From: Chionoecetes opilio | Lineage: Eukaryota; Arthropoda; Malacostraca; Decapoda; Majidae | Length of the DNA: 64,000 nucleotides | Direction of reading: 5' to 3' | Assembly: GCA_016584305.1 (NCBI GenBank) | Contig: JACEEZ010002660.1 | Coordinates: forward strand, 1-64,000 | Shown here: in pieces, positions 11,041 through 21,790 of the stretch | How positions within the stretch are numbered: position 1 is the first letter of the stretch | How the letters are laid out: the number at the start of each line of letters is the position of its first letter | Made by a program: the position numbers and the translations under genes | The notes under the pieces: model-generated | Databases searched by the model: none | What the model was told of the DNA's origin: nothing | What the model saw: only the letters and a program-made list of their open reading frames with translations

Positions 11041-11902
11041 GCAGGAGGTATGAGATGTGCACTCGCGCGTATGTCCCCCGGTGAAATTATGAATTATTTA
11101 ATCATAATTTCTACTAGTTATGGACAATTACAGTATCTTATAAGTTTTAACTACACAATCGATATTAATAAACGGCTGTTATTTACCAAATAAGCAGTAC
11201 ATGAGAACAGCAGGGCTGTCATAAGCAATAATGTCAAGGGCTACTTGGCATTATGTCGGCGAGAGAGAGGCAAGGTGGGTAGGGATGGGTGCCGTGCGAG
11301 GCTACATCAGCTGTGTCCCTCCTTCTCCCGCCCAGATTAGTGGCAGTGTTTAGTTTGAGAGAGTTAAAATCATGACTTATTTAGTATCAATTTGAGAGAA
11401 ATAAGCTGTAGACAGTGTTGTACGCTTACGGTAATGTGAAGTATTATTCTGGATATGGGGCTGAATAATCCCCATATCCAGAACCCCATATCCAGAATAA
11501 TACTTCACATTACCGTAAGCGTACAACACGTCTACAGCTTATTTCTCTCAAATTGATACTAAATAAGTCATGATTTTAACTCTCTCAAACTAAACACTGC
11601 CACTAATCTGGGCGGGAGAAGGAGGGACACAGCTGATGTAGCCTCGCACGGCACCCATCCCTACCCACCTTGCCTCTCTCTCGCCGACATAATGCCAAGT
11701 AGCCCTTGACATTATTGCTTATGACAGCCCTGCTGTTCTCATGTACTGCTTATTTGGTAAAAACAGCCGTTTATTAATATCGATTGTGTAGTTAAAACTT
11801 ATAAGATACTGTAATTGTCCATAACTAGTAGAAATTATGATTAAATAATTCATAATTTCACCGGGGGGCATACGCGCGAGTGCACATCTCATCCCTCCTG
11901 CC
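11041..11902. repeat. Near-perfect 862-bp palindrome (arms about 420 bp, spacer about 23 bp)
   Basis: The left arm 11,041-11,460 is the reverse complement of 11,484-11,902 with very few differences. The spacer (11,461-11,483) contains an extra copy of CCCCATATCCAG. The sequence beyond each arm differs (CTCTTTATCTTG on the left, CTCCCGCTAGCC on the right), which argues against a simple turned-back read. It could form a very long cruciform or hairpin RNA. No protein is encoded. Confidence 0.92.
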
Positions 11903-12264
11903 TCCCGCTAGCCGTGAGTTACATGACGGCCGCGGTAATTCTTTCTCACTCCATGTCACGTAAAGGAAGCTTCAGAAAGCATATGGGTATAGAGCATTTT
12001 GTTCTTAGAATAATTCGGTCTATCTCCTGTATCAACATTTGCATAAACTCGTGTTACACCCTGTATTTATCTCTGTGTTTACGTGTCTCTCTGATCAGCG
12101 CGGGAAGATGAGCCTCCCTGATGGTACGTCACCGAGCCTGAGCCTGAGCGTCTGCAAACCTTGAGAGCGTTTTGAAAACTCGGGGATTTGCAGATTTTGA
12201 TTGCGGATTATTTAAAAACGGCTGACTGGATACAAAAAGTGACGACGTATTGTTGATATACTCG

Positions 12265-14081
12265 TGTAATGCCCATTATTCGGGAGAGATAGTATAAGAA
12301 TTATTATCATATAATTCCCGAGTTATGTCTTGTAAGTAGTTCTTTTTTTAGTTTCACGGGTGACTCATCACCCTTCTTTCTTTTCCGCCATATTTTCTCA
12401 TCATTTGTCCTTCCTACGCGCCATTTTGTTTATCTTCTTTCGTTCCTTCTCCGCCATTTCTTTCCTCTTTCTTCCATCCCCCCCCGACATGCCGGGTGCG
12501 AGTCAAAATTCGTGGGATAATTATTCCGCGATCAGTGATAACTAATGGGTTAAAATCTTTTCATCTTTCCCCAACTATCTGATCAGATCGAGGAACCCTC
12601 CTAGATTCCTAATGTCTTTCAAAATAATCCCCATCGTTATCGATCATGTTCATAATGGATATCTTAGTAAAGTTATACGCTAAATTGAAAGTCTACCAAA
12701 TTTCTAAGAAACACTTCCATACCCTCTCACTCTTGAAAACGCGTTCGGACTGTTGACATTAAAGTAAACAACCCTTCTTGAGTATTATTTGAAACATATT
12801 AAATTCTTCTATATCAAAGTAACAGGTCTGTATTATAGGCAGCCTTGTCTTAGGTACACGAGTTTCATTATCTTATTAGTTAGTTTGTGATTATAAGCTC
12901 TTCATTTGAGGTTACGTCTAGACCCTTCAAACGATTCCTTTTTTTCTGCCTCGGGCGGTGTAACGCCGTGAGACGCCAGTCCCCGCTCATCCTTCTTGTA
13001 GGTAAGTCGCTCCACATTCGCTCCTGTTTCCCCCCCCCCCTTTTCCTTGTTATCTATATTTTCAAATATGGGTAACAATGTTTAGTTTACGCTAACGTAA
13101 AGGAGGTCTACCCATCCTTATAAGTATTATTAACGAGTCCCCGCTCATCCTTCTTGTAGGTTTCGACGGAGGAGTCTACACTCATCCTTCCGTAGGAAGA
13201 GGCTCGCTCCTGTCTTCAAGTCATGGTCTTGTGAATACACAAACAACTCATTACTCTCACATTTTCTCTCCTATATATATATATCTTCCATGTGTAATTA
13301 TAACATATTCAGCGTATGTTACCTAAGTGTAGGATAATTCATTAAATAGGATTCAGTGAGGAGAGTTATGCTCATAAGAGCTTTCTTTCATCACATAGGA
13401 AGAGTTTCCTGTATCAGGGTGTAGTTTTTTTTCTTACATCCGATTTAGAGTTTTCCGGTGTTGATTAACCCTTATATGTTGGATATGATCTCAAGCAAGA
13501 GACATACTATTTCAGTATGAATAAATAGGATGATGTTTTCAAATATAGTTCTTGTGTTTATTATAAAACCCCAGGTGATTATTCTGTGTTAGGACAGTAA
13601 TTCCCCACACTTCCAAAAGAGTCAGCCTTACTCGTATAATTCCACGTATCAATCACGACTACCAACAATAAATCTAATCTTACTCTTATTCAAAAACGTG
13701 CCCAGGGAGTAACCAGAGAAGTACTCGCCTGGACTGGTGGCAGCATCCCCCTTACCTCACACCCTGTTTCCCTTAACCTAAACCCTTACCCCTTCCCCTT
13801 AAATACACCCCCCATTTCAGTACTCTCCGCAGTGAGACGTGGTCAAACTATAATCACATAGTGAAGTCATAAGACTAAGTTAAATCCTCCATTCAAGTTG
13901 TAATCTAATGAAAAATCTTAATCAAGTAATATCATTCAAAAACCGTTGACCAGTTCTAAACTCCCCATAGGAGTTACCAGCAACACACTGGTAGTTTTGT
14001 GGTGGGAATTTCGTTTGTATCGGTCATAGGATACAGTATTCATTTAAAGCCTTTTAGAAACCCCAAAATTCCGTCATGACA
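12265..14081 (+). repeat. 5' LTR (1,817 bp)
   Basis: It starts TGTAATGCCCATTATTCGGG and ends CGTCATGACA. Inside, a motif AGTCCCCGCTCATCCTTC occurs at 12,978 and 13,135 and in diverged form at 13,172, as in a tandem enhancer array. A TATA-like tract (CCTATATATATATATC) lies at about 13,271, and AATAAA occurs at about 13,520 and 13,668. Promoter and polyadenylation roles are inferred from position. Confidence 0.9.
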
Positions 14082-14082
14082 C

Positions 14083-14097
14083 TGGTGACTAAAGCGG
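14083..14097 (+). promoter_or_regulatory. Candidate primer-binding site
   Basis: TGGTGACTAAAGCGG begins one base after the 5' LTR. TGG at this position would pair with the CCA end of a tRNA. The donor tRNA cannot be named from the sequence alone. Confidence 0.45.
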
Positions 14098-14189
14098 TGG
14101 TATATTATTTCCTAAAAATAACAGCAACAGAATCGCACCTGGAAAAATAAATAGCAAGATAGTAAAATTTCAGTAAATTTTCATATAGT

Positions 14190-14558
14190 AATCGATCATT
14201 ATAGTAGGCTCATTAGATCTCCCCCCCTATAAACCAAACACCCTACACACATGAACCATGACCATGTGGGAGTGAGCTGTAAGAAGCGAGCCGACACAGC
14301 CAGCCGCCGCCGCGCCCTTCGTCGCCGCCGCCGCCGCGCCCTTCGAGACTGCCGTGCGCCTCGACGCCACGCTCGCCTCAACTCCGCCGCCCTTCACAGC
14401 CAACGCCACGGCCTGCCGCACGCCTAGCAGCCACGTTCACCGCTACAGCCGCCCTTCACCGCTACAGCCGCCACACCCGCCCCATCGATGCAGCGCTTCA
14501 CCGCCGTAGCCGCCGTTCCTAGCCGCTACAGACGCCACATCTAGCCGCAACCACCACC
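14190..14558 (+). promoter_or_regulatory. GC-rich leader of the tubulin-like ORF
   Basis: Composition changes sharply from AT-rich LTR to GC-rich, with degenerate GCCGCC and CCGCTACAGCCGCC repeats up to the start codon. It looks like a transcribed 5' leader or captured CpG-rich sequence. Alternative Arg/Ala-rich frames on the opposite strand are by-products of the GCC repeats. Confidence 0.4.
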
Positions 14559-14972
14559 ATGGCAAAGAAAGGACGTGAAGCCGCGTCGGGAGGGAAGTCT
14601 TGGATCTCTCTCAGCCTACCCACTGACGTCGTCATGAGTTACGATAATAACCCCAGCGCTAAGAACATCTACATCATCGCCGCTGTGAGCGACATCGTGG
14701 ACGCCACCTCCAAGAAGGGAGACACAGACTCAAGCAAGGATACGCTCTTAGTTTCCAAGATCCTAGAGGAGTTTCCAGACAAGAAAATGGTTACCTTCTC
14801 GGTTGTCCCGTCGCCTAAGGTAGCCGAGTCATACAGCGCCATACTATCCATCCACCGTCTGACCAAGGACGCCAGCGACGTTTGCTGCGTCGATAGCAAG
14901 GAGCTCGACGACATCTGCTTCCGAACTCTCAAGCTTCAAAACCCGACCTACGGAGACCTCCTAGAAGACTAA
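14559..14972 (+). CDS. Beta-tubulin-derived protein, internal fragment, 137 aa, captured by an LTR retrotransposon
   Basis: The ORF is intact, begins in a strong Kozak context (CCACCATGG) and has G/C-rich third codon positions unlike the LTRs around it. Residues 61-134 match the middle of beta-tubulin (roughly tubulin residues 147-226). Diagnostic segments are [25 protein letters not shown], a Y-x-A-x-LS-x-H stretch, [13 protein letters not shown] and PTYGDL. Residues about 29-52 (NNPSAKNIY..., VSDIVDA) can be aligned more weakly to the tubulin segment NNWAKGHY...VDSVLD. The glycine-rich GTP-binding signature GGGTGSG, which in tubulin lies just before TLLISK, is missing and replaced by a short GDTDSSK linker. 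A few residues after SPKV are also deleted. It therefore cannot bind GTP or polymerise as normal tubulin. The product ends just after PTYGDL with LLED and a stop. It is the element's only intact ORF. Function is unknown; options are a neutral passenger, a decoy binding tubulin partners, or a cargo linking particles to the cytoskeleton. Confidence 0.85.
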   Translation: MAKKGREAASGGKSWISLSLPTDVVMSYDNNPSAKNIYIIAAVSDIVDATSKKGDTDSSKDTLLVSKILEEFPDKKMVTFSVVPSPKVAESYSAILSIHRLTKDASDVCCVDSKELDDICFRTLKLQNPTYGDLLED

Positions 14973-15908
14973 TCCAGGAGTGTTCAGTGCAGTGTTAGTT
15001 ATGAATTAGTTAAATGTTAGAAAATCGAGGCAGAATTATTTTGAACATGAACATTGAAAATTTATTTTATGAACTTGAAAGTTTAATACCTACTCGGTCA
15101 AGGGTAGTTGTATTGTCATCCGGTTATTACTCTTGGGGAAATCAATTCGAAAAGTGTTAAATGTAAAACATTGACCAGGATTCAAAACAAATTGAGGGTT
15201 AGTATGTTCTTAATATATCCAGGTAAGAGGTTGATTGGGATACCAGTCTCATTGAATTTCATTAACAGATTCAGTCTGGTTCGGTGAGTCTTCAAGGTAT
15301 TTTAATTCAAGTTACAATCAACACGACTTGTGGTGTATTCAGGTGAAGATTAAGCGAAAAGTGTTAAATGTAAATTATTGAGTCAAGGGTAGTGTAGTGT
15401 CAGACTAGATGAAACAATTTGGTCTAGGAGATTTCTCATTTCTAGAAGTCGGAGTGTCTGGTTTTCACGGGCTCAGCCTGGTTCAGTGGGAGGAGTATTT
15501 TAATTCGAGATAGTAGTACTCGCTTCTCACTTCACAGTCAACCAGCTTGCGGTGTGGCGGATATTTCAGGACTTGTTGGGCTCTTATCATTTACCAGAGG
15601 CTAGCCGGCGTGCGCCTCTGGGATATTCCCCGCAACGAGAATACGGGCACTGAGTCAGGTTTGACGGCCACGTCACTACCCAGGTATCAGGTTGATTGGG
15701 ATACTTCCTTTCATTGAATATTCGTGTAATCTAAACACAAGCAGACACCCGTTTTCAAAGAACAGAAGAATTTCCATTAAATTCACTCTAAATTCGTCCC
15801 ATACACACCTCCTCTTGACGCAGCTTTAAAACAAAAAAACGGAAACCACAGATCCGTGAGTAGGTAATTTGATATAAAAGAATTTAATTTTCCCGGAGAA
15901 TAGACGCG
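14973..15908 (+). repeat. 3' internal non-coding region with diverged direct repeats
   Basis: No ORF is seen. Motifs recur: AAAAGTGTTAAATGTAAA (15,150 and 15,358), GGTTGATTGGGATAC (15,230 and 15,689), TATTTTAATTC (15,297 and 15,496), and TCAAGGGTAGT (15,098 and 15,364). This suggests two or three diverged tandem units of about 200-450 bp. A clear polypurine tract before the 3' LTR is not visible. Confidence 0.6.
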
Positions 15909-17734
15909 TGTAATGCCCATTATTCGGGAGAGATAGTATGAGAATTATTATCATATAATTCCCGAGTTATGTCTTGTAAGTAGTTCTTTTTTTAGTTTCA
16001 CGGGTGACTCATCACCCTTCTTTCTTTTCCGCCATATTTTCTCATCATTTGTCCTTCCTACGCGCCATTTTGTTTATCTTCTTTCGTTCCTTCTCCGCCA
16101 TTTCTTTCCTCTTTCTTCCATCCCCCCCCGACATGCCGGGTGCGAGTCAAAATTCGTGGGATAATTATTCCGCGATCAGTGATAACTAATGGGTTAAAAT
16201 CTTTTCATCTTTCCCCAACTATCTGATCAGATCGAGGAACCCTCCTAGATTCCTAATGTCTTTCAAAATAATCCCCATCGTTATCGATCATGTTCATAAT
16301 GGATATCTTAGTAAAGTTATACGCTAAATTGAAAGTCTACCAAATTTCTAAGAAACACTTCCATACCCTCTCACTCTTGAAAACGCGTTCGGACTGTTGA
16401 CATTAAAAGTAAACACACCCTTCTTGAGTATTAGATTAAACATATTAAATTCTTCTATATCAAAGTAACAGGTCTGTATTATAGGCAGCCTTGTCTTAGG
16501 TACACGAGTTTCATTATCTTATTAGTTAGTTTGTGATTATAAGCTCTTCATTTGAGGTCACGTCTAGACCCTTCAAACGATTCCCCTTTTTTTCTGCCTC
16601 GGGCGGTGTAACGCCGTGAGACGCCAGTCCCCGCTCATCCTTCTTGTAGGTAAGTCGCTCCACATTCGCTCCTGTTTCCCCCCCCCCCTTTTCCTTGTTA
16701 TCTATATTTTCAAATATGGGTAACAATGTTTAGTTTACGCTAACGTAAAGGAGGTCTACCCATCCTTATAAGTATTATTAACGAGTCCCCGCTCATCCTT
16801 CTTGTAGGCTTCGACGGAGGAGTCTACACTCATCCTTCCTGTAGGAAGAGGCTCGCTCCTGTCTTCAAGTCATGGTCTTGTGAATACACAAACAACTCAT
16901 TACTCTCACATTTTCTCTCCTATATATATATATCTTCCATGTGTAATTATAAATATTCAGCGGTATGTTACCTAAGTGTAGGATAATTCATTAAATAGGA
17001 TTCAGTGAGGAGAGTTATGCTCATAAGAGCTTTCTTTCATCACATAGGAAGAGTTTCCTGTATCAGGGTGTAAAGTTTTTTTTCTTACATCCGATTTAGA
17101 GTTTTCCGGTGTTGGATTAACCCTTATATGTTGGATATGATCTCAAGCAAGAGACATACTATTTCAGTATGAATAAATAGGATGATGTTTTCAAATATAG
17201 TTCTTGTGTTTATTATAAAACCCCAGGTGATTATTCTGTGTTAGGACAGTAATTCCCCACACTTCCAAAAGAGTCAGCCTTACTCGGTATAATTCCACGT
17301 ATCAATCACGACTACCAACAATAAATCTAATCTTACTCTTATTCAAAAACGTGCCCAGGGAGTAACCAGAGAAGTACTCGCCTGGACTGGTGGCAGCATC
17401 CCCCTTACCTCACACCCTGTTTCCCTTAACCTAAACCCTTACCCCTTCCCCTTAAATACACCCCCCATTTCAGTACTCTCCGCAGTGAGACGTGGTCAAA
17501 CTATAATCACATAGTGAAGTCATAAGACTAAGTTAAATCCTCCATTCAAGTTGTAATCTAATGAAAAATCTTAATCAAGTAATATCATTCAAAAACCGTT
17601 GACCAGTTCTAAACTCCCCATAGGAGTTACCAGCAACACACTGGTAGTTTTGTGGTGAGAATTTCGTTTGTATCGGTCATAGGATACAGTATTCATTTAA
17701 AGCCTTTTAGAAACCCCAAAATTCCGTCATGACA
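15909..17734 (+). repeat. 3' LTR (1,826 bp)
   Basis: Almost identical to the 5' LTR over its full length. The differences seen are mostly single-base indels and a few substitutions (for example around 16,407-16,440 versus 12,763-12,795). It is followed by the CTCG target duplication. Confidence 0.9.
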
Positions 17735-17802
17735 CTCGTTAATGGCTATACTTTGATTGCATTAAATCAGGAATGATGAAATGGTCTGGACGATTACTTT
17801 AA

Positions 17803-18984
17803 AGCAAAGACGCGCTCATGCATTCTTTCTTCCTGAACGGCGACTCAGCAAGAATCATACACGCTGATTAAACATTACTATGAGGATTGGAACATTGCTT
17901 ACAGTTGTTTGTATACATTCTACAGTGATTATATATACAACGACTATGGAATAATGATAAAATGGAAGTATAATAATAGGTAATTATCAGGGTTAGGTTT
18001 TATGTGGCAACTGATAAATGAGAACTGGCAACTCAACCGGAGCGGCGGTGGCAAGATTGAAGATTGTTGTGGTTGTAGTGGTGGTGTGCCGCAGGATCAG
18101 ACGTCGCTGTTGGACTATCCATAACACCGTCCTGTAAGTGCCACAAGATTGATCCCCTGCAACAGTTTGTTACATAGGGCATAACGCACAGTCTGCACCA
18201 GTGGCGAGGACTGTCATGCTGGCTAAGGGTCAGGGGGAGGACTGAGGAGACATCGCTGGTACAATCATTCAACCTTGAGTCATTTAAGATGGTCATGGTG
18301 ATTTATGTTTGCACTTGAGCACCACACATCTGAGGCAAGGCGTGACTGCTTGAACTGTGCATATTCCAAGCATGTTGTTGTGGTTGTTGTAATAGCATGG
18401 CAGTGATGCGAGATCGACGATATTCGCCCTGCACTGGTGTACATCGGTGCTAGATTGATTGACAACTATCAGTTGATAAGTCAGTTGATCTAGCATCTAT
18501 GAATAAATCACAGTCGCGCGTTTATTTTATTTTTTATTTATTTATTTTTTATTAGCCTTGCTCAGGACGGCACAGGTGAGGCGGATGACGGTGGGACGTC
18601 GTGAGGGGTTATTTGTATTAGAATAGATGGTGATTATCTGGCCCAACAAAGCCCAGCTGATACCCGTCAGTCAGTCTCTCAAAAGGAGTCACTATGTGAG
18701 TCACCAGTCAGCGCCCTAACATGAATAGTCACAGCATCCTGGAATGCAGATTCTTAACTGACATGTATCCATCATTGGAATTCCGTCAGACCCATTTGGC
18801 TGTATCGAAATTTCCTGTATAGCTGTATCTGTATTCCTTAGGAACCTTTCAATCTGGCTTGCACAGATCTCATGGGCTTGCTTTCTGGTCGTGATATTAC
18901 TGATGTAATAATTGTGTGGCTTCCCCTCTGTCATATGTATCATCTCTACTTAGCACTGTAGCTGCCCACTGTCTGTGTGTAGGA
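17803..18984. other. No gene seen
   Basis: Unique-looking AT/GC-mixed sequence with only short frames lacking recognisable domains. A (TTTA)n-like tract lies at 18,520-18,553. Confidence 0.4.
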
Positions 18985-19086
18985 GCCTGGACAAGTCGAC
19001 CCAAGTGACAACTCGACCCACTAGACAGGTCGACCCACTCGTGAGACTACTCGCCCCAGGACCAGTCGACCCAATATATAACCATT

Positions 19087-19130
19087 ATATTTAAAAGTAG
19101 ATAATATAAATATATAATATATATATATAT

Positions 19131-19195
<65 letters not shown>

Positions 19196-19222
19196 TATAA
19201 AATAATATATTATAAAATAATT
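19087..19222. repeat. (TA)n-rich tract
   Basis: Nearly pure TA/ATA sequence inside the foldback element. Confidence 0.9.
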
Positions 19223-19224
19223 TA

Positions 19225-19372
19225 AATTAAGGTTAGGTTAGGTATACTTTGTGATTAAGGTTAGGTTAGGTATACTTTGTGGTTAAGGTTAGGTTAGGTT
19301 TCATTAAAACCTATAAGGTTAGGTTAGGTTTCATTAAAACCTATAAGTTTAGGTTAGGTTTCATTAAAGCTT
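19225..19372. repeat. TTAGG-containing tandem units
   Basis: Two TATACTTTG(T/A)GRTTAAGGTTAGGTTAGG units followed by three units of about 33 bp, GGTTAGGTTTCATTAAARCYTATAAG. The TTAGG content is reminiscent of arthropod telomere sequence but lies internally. Confidence 0.8.
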
Positions 19373-19639
19373 ATAAGACCCTGACAAATTTTTCCCGGCC
19401 AAATATTAGGTTTTTTTCTGATAGAGAAATATTTTTTCTTTTCTTTTTCTTTCGAAAAATATGGTTTTGCGTAGTCACAATATGGAAAACGTATATGTAT
19501 GCGACATGTGGAAACAGTAACAAATATAGTAAATGCTTTCTCCGCCTTCGCCGATGTGGGTCGAGCTGTCTTTTAAGCGAGGTCGAGTTGTCTGGGCGAG
19601 TTGTCACGTGGGTCGAGTAGTCTAGCAAGCTGTGTGTAC

Positions 19640-21314
19640 TACCTAGGACCATGGAGTTACCTAATCAGGGAACACTACATACCTTCTTCATGTATTATGT
19701 TATCCATACAGACTTGTTTTCCATGGAATATGAATGGTACTTTCTTTTAAGTATCTAATGAGCAAACAAGAGTGTGGCATTAGAGAACACACTCCCATGA
19801 ATTTCAGTTTCTAAAGTCATTTTGCTTCATAAAGGTTGTAAATTAGTCTTTATCAACCTGTAGATCAATATCTTCCCATCTGATAACCATAATGAAAATA
19901 CTGTCAATGATACTGCAACATTAGTAAATCGTTCCAGAATTGCAGTCTTGGTAGCATTCGTTCTTTACAGCATACATTAAATTACTTGTACATATGTTCA
20001 ACGGTGCTGGAACAAACCCAACTGGTTCCAGGACCATGTTTTTATATATTAGTGGCATTGATTCTTTCAAGCATACATTGACTTACATGTTTGTACGGGT
20101 CATCTACTTCAGGCCCACCATGAAAACCAAAGTTGCCACCCAACACAATCATTGAAACTTTAAAAAAAAAATCTTATTTACAATTTTAAAGTTACTATGG
20201 TTAAAGTTACAACTTTCTTACTATGTTTTCACTAGCCTATGGTTAGAGTCATATTGCGCCTATGGTATGGTTAGAGTCATATTGCAGAGCAAATGCAAAA
20301 AAGATCTATCTGACATTAATTCCTAAGAACTCCTCCAAGGGGATGGCTGCGGCACAAGTCTCCATTTATTCCTGTCCTTACACTCTCCTTGCATAATGAA
20401 TTAGTTATTGCGAAAAAGTATATATTTTCAATGATTATAGAAAAAATGAACAGAGAGCTGCACCATTGAATGTTCTGAGTTAATACAAAGAAATCAAGAG
20501 GTGCTCTTACTGAGGTGCCACAAAACCAACATGTATTCCTGCTGGCAAACCATTACTTTTAAAATGTTGAAGGTATTCAACTATCCAATTCCATTTTGGG
20601 TGGCTGCAGTTAGTCTTATCACTGTTTTGCAGAATGACTGGTGAAAATAATATAATTTTAACTGCTAAAATGCAAAAATAAACAGACAACGGCACCAGTG
20701 AATCACCTGAACCAAACCGCAGACCAAAGATCTTGCCTCTCGCCTACTAGCGTCTGGACAATACCTATCAAGGCACACCAGACAATATTCTTCTGCATAC
20801 ATTCTCACATTGTTGATCGTTTAAACATACTAATCAGACCATTCGAGATATATAGATTCTTAGTAAGGATGGCTTCCATAAACATGTTCCACTGTATTAA
20901 GAGGTAATCCCTTCCAGGCCCACAAACAAAATCAAAGTTGCCACCTAACACAATCATTTAACATGAAAATATAGTACAAAATCATCAGCATAAATGTAAA
21001 ACATGATTAAAAATTACAATATCTACCTATTATCAGTTAATTATAAATGATACATTAGTACAAAAATCTACAAAAATACTGTCATACCAATAGCTTGGCA
21101 AGTTGTTCAGCATGCAGGAAAGAAGAGGAAAGGAGGGGATTATGAATGGGAAGAAGTGGAAGGAGATTACATGGTCATCCTTCCTAAGCCTCTTTGGTGA
21201 ATCCTACTTCAAAAGGTTCCAATGGTGAAGGTTGTTTCTCCTTTATGAAGAAAAATCTAGATTGGCTGTTTTAATGACCAATGTAAAAAAAAATCACAAG
21301 ATTTCTTAAGAGTC
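19640..21314. other. No gene seen; diverged repeats
   Basis: A motif of about 45 bp, aggcccac...aagttgccacc...acacaatcatt, occurs at about 20,112 and 20,916, and gcatacatt-type blocks occur near 19,970, 20,072 and 20,797. On the minus strand the motif reads MIVLGGNFxF, vaguely like a retrotransposon endonuclease core (GGDFN), but no longer protein can be built. Confidence 0.35.
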
Positions 21315-21324
21315 ACCCATAATA

Positions 21325-21617
21325 CGCGCCTCCGTGGTGTAATGGCTAGCGCGCCTAGCTACAAAGCCGTGGGCCCGGGTTCGAATCCTGGCCAGGGCAG
21401 TCCGCGTGCAGCCCATCCAGCTTTTAATCCTTCGTATCGATTGGTCAATAAATGGGTACCTTGGGAAAACCTAGGGAAGGTAACTGTGGTAACCCGGATG
21501 TCACACTAGCCCTGTGTCTCAGGGTAGCGGGTTGTTACCCACCACAGGCTCAAGGGCTCATGCGACGGAGATGAGCACCGAGGCCACTAGTGTATGCCCC
21601 CGACTTTACCTTTACCT
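21325..21617 (+). mobile_element. tRNA-derived SINE
   Basis: It has RNA polymerase III promoter boxes in a tRNA-like head: A box TGGTGTAATGG (21,335-21,345) and B box GGTTCGAATCC (21,378-21,388). A unique body follows and the tail is short ACCTTT repeats. It is bounded by a perfect 10-bp duplication ACCCATAATA (21,315-21,324 and 21,618-21,627), so it is a complete retroposed copy. Confidence 0.92.
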
Positions 21618-21790
21618 ACCCATAATAGGCACTGGGCTATCTGAAACTTGTCTTGTGTATTGAGAGCAAGCATAGAAAGAGACGAGAGTATTGTTGAGAT
21701 GTTGTGATTAAATCTATGACCATTTTCTTCAGGAATAAGTGTCAGATGATGATGGTATTAATACTTTCAAAAAATATGTTTTACTCACAG

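Larger units (their letters stand above)
12265..17734 (+). mobile_element. Non-autonomous LTR retrotransposon carrying a tubulin-derived ORF
   Basis: Two long direct repeats (12,265-14,081 and 15,909-17,734) begin TGTAATGCCC and end CATGACA, obeying the TG...CA rule. The whole element is flanked by a 4-bp duplication CTCG (12,261-12,264 and 17,735-17,738). The 1.83-kb interior has no gag, protease, reverse transcriptase, RNase H or integrase. Its only intact ORF is the tubulin-like gene at 14,559-14,972. The LTRs are nearly identical, so insertion was recent or the copies were homogenised. Mobilisation must have been in trans. A solo LTR of the same family lies at 53,275-55,009. A 4-bp duplication fits Gypsy-like integrases, but the family is not proven. 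Confidence 0.9.
10592..17798. mobile_element. TTAA-flanked TIR element (Kolobok/piggyBac-type target) with nested insertions
   Basis: The left end AGTAATCGTCCAGACC (10,592-10,607) is matched by its reverse complement GGTCTGGACGATTACT (17,783-17,798), and each lies directly against a TTAA (10,588-10,591 and 17,799-17,802). A TTAA duplication is known for Kolobok and piggyBac superfamilies. The AG terminus is more like Kolobok than the CCY of piggyBac; this is inference. The original element is about 1.73 kb (10,592-12,264 plus 17,739-17,798). It contains a small acidic ORF and a long palindrome, and a 5.5-kb LTR retrotransposon is inserted near its right end. No transposase is visible. Confidence 0.8.
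18985..19632. mobile_element. Foldback MITE with GTCGACCCA subrepeats and TTAGG core
   Basis: The left arm (about 18,990-19,075) carries several GTCGACCCA / CAACTCGACCCA units. The right arm (about 19,556-19,625) carries the complement GTGGGTCGAG and GTCGAGTTGTC units. Between them lie a (TA)n block and TTAGG-rich units of the form AAGGTTAGGTTAGGTATACTTTGTG. The same TATACTTTGTGGTTAAGG core occurs in the MITE at 43,082. Confidence 0.7.

Noticed and set aside
14199..14421. Minus-strand Arg/Ala-rich frames
   Set aside because: They are produced by GCC-rich leader repeats on the plus strand; no start context or domain.
21325..21400. Functional tRNA gene
   Set aside because: A and B boxes are present, but the sequence continues into a SINE body with target duplications and the cloverleaf is imperfect.
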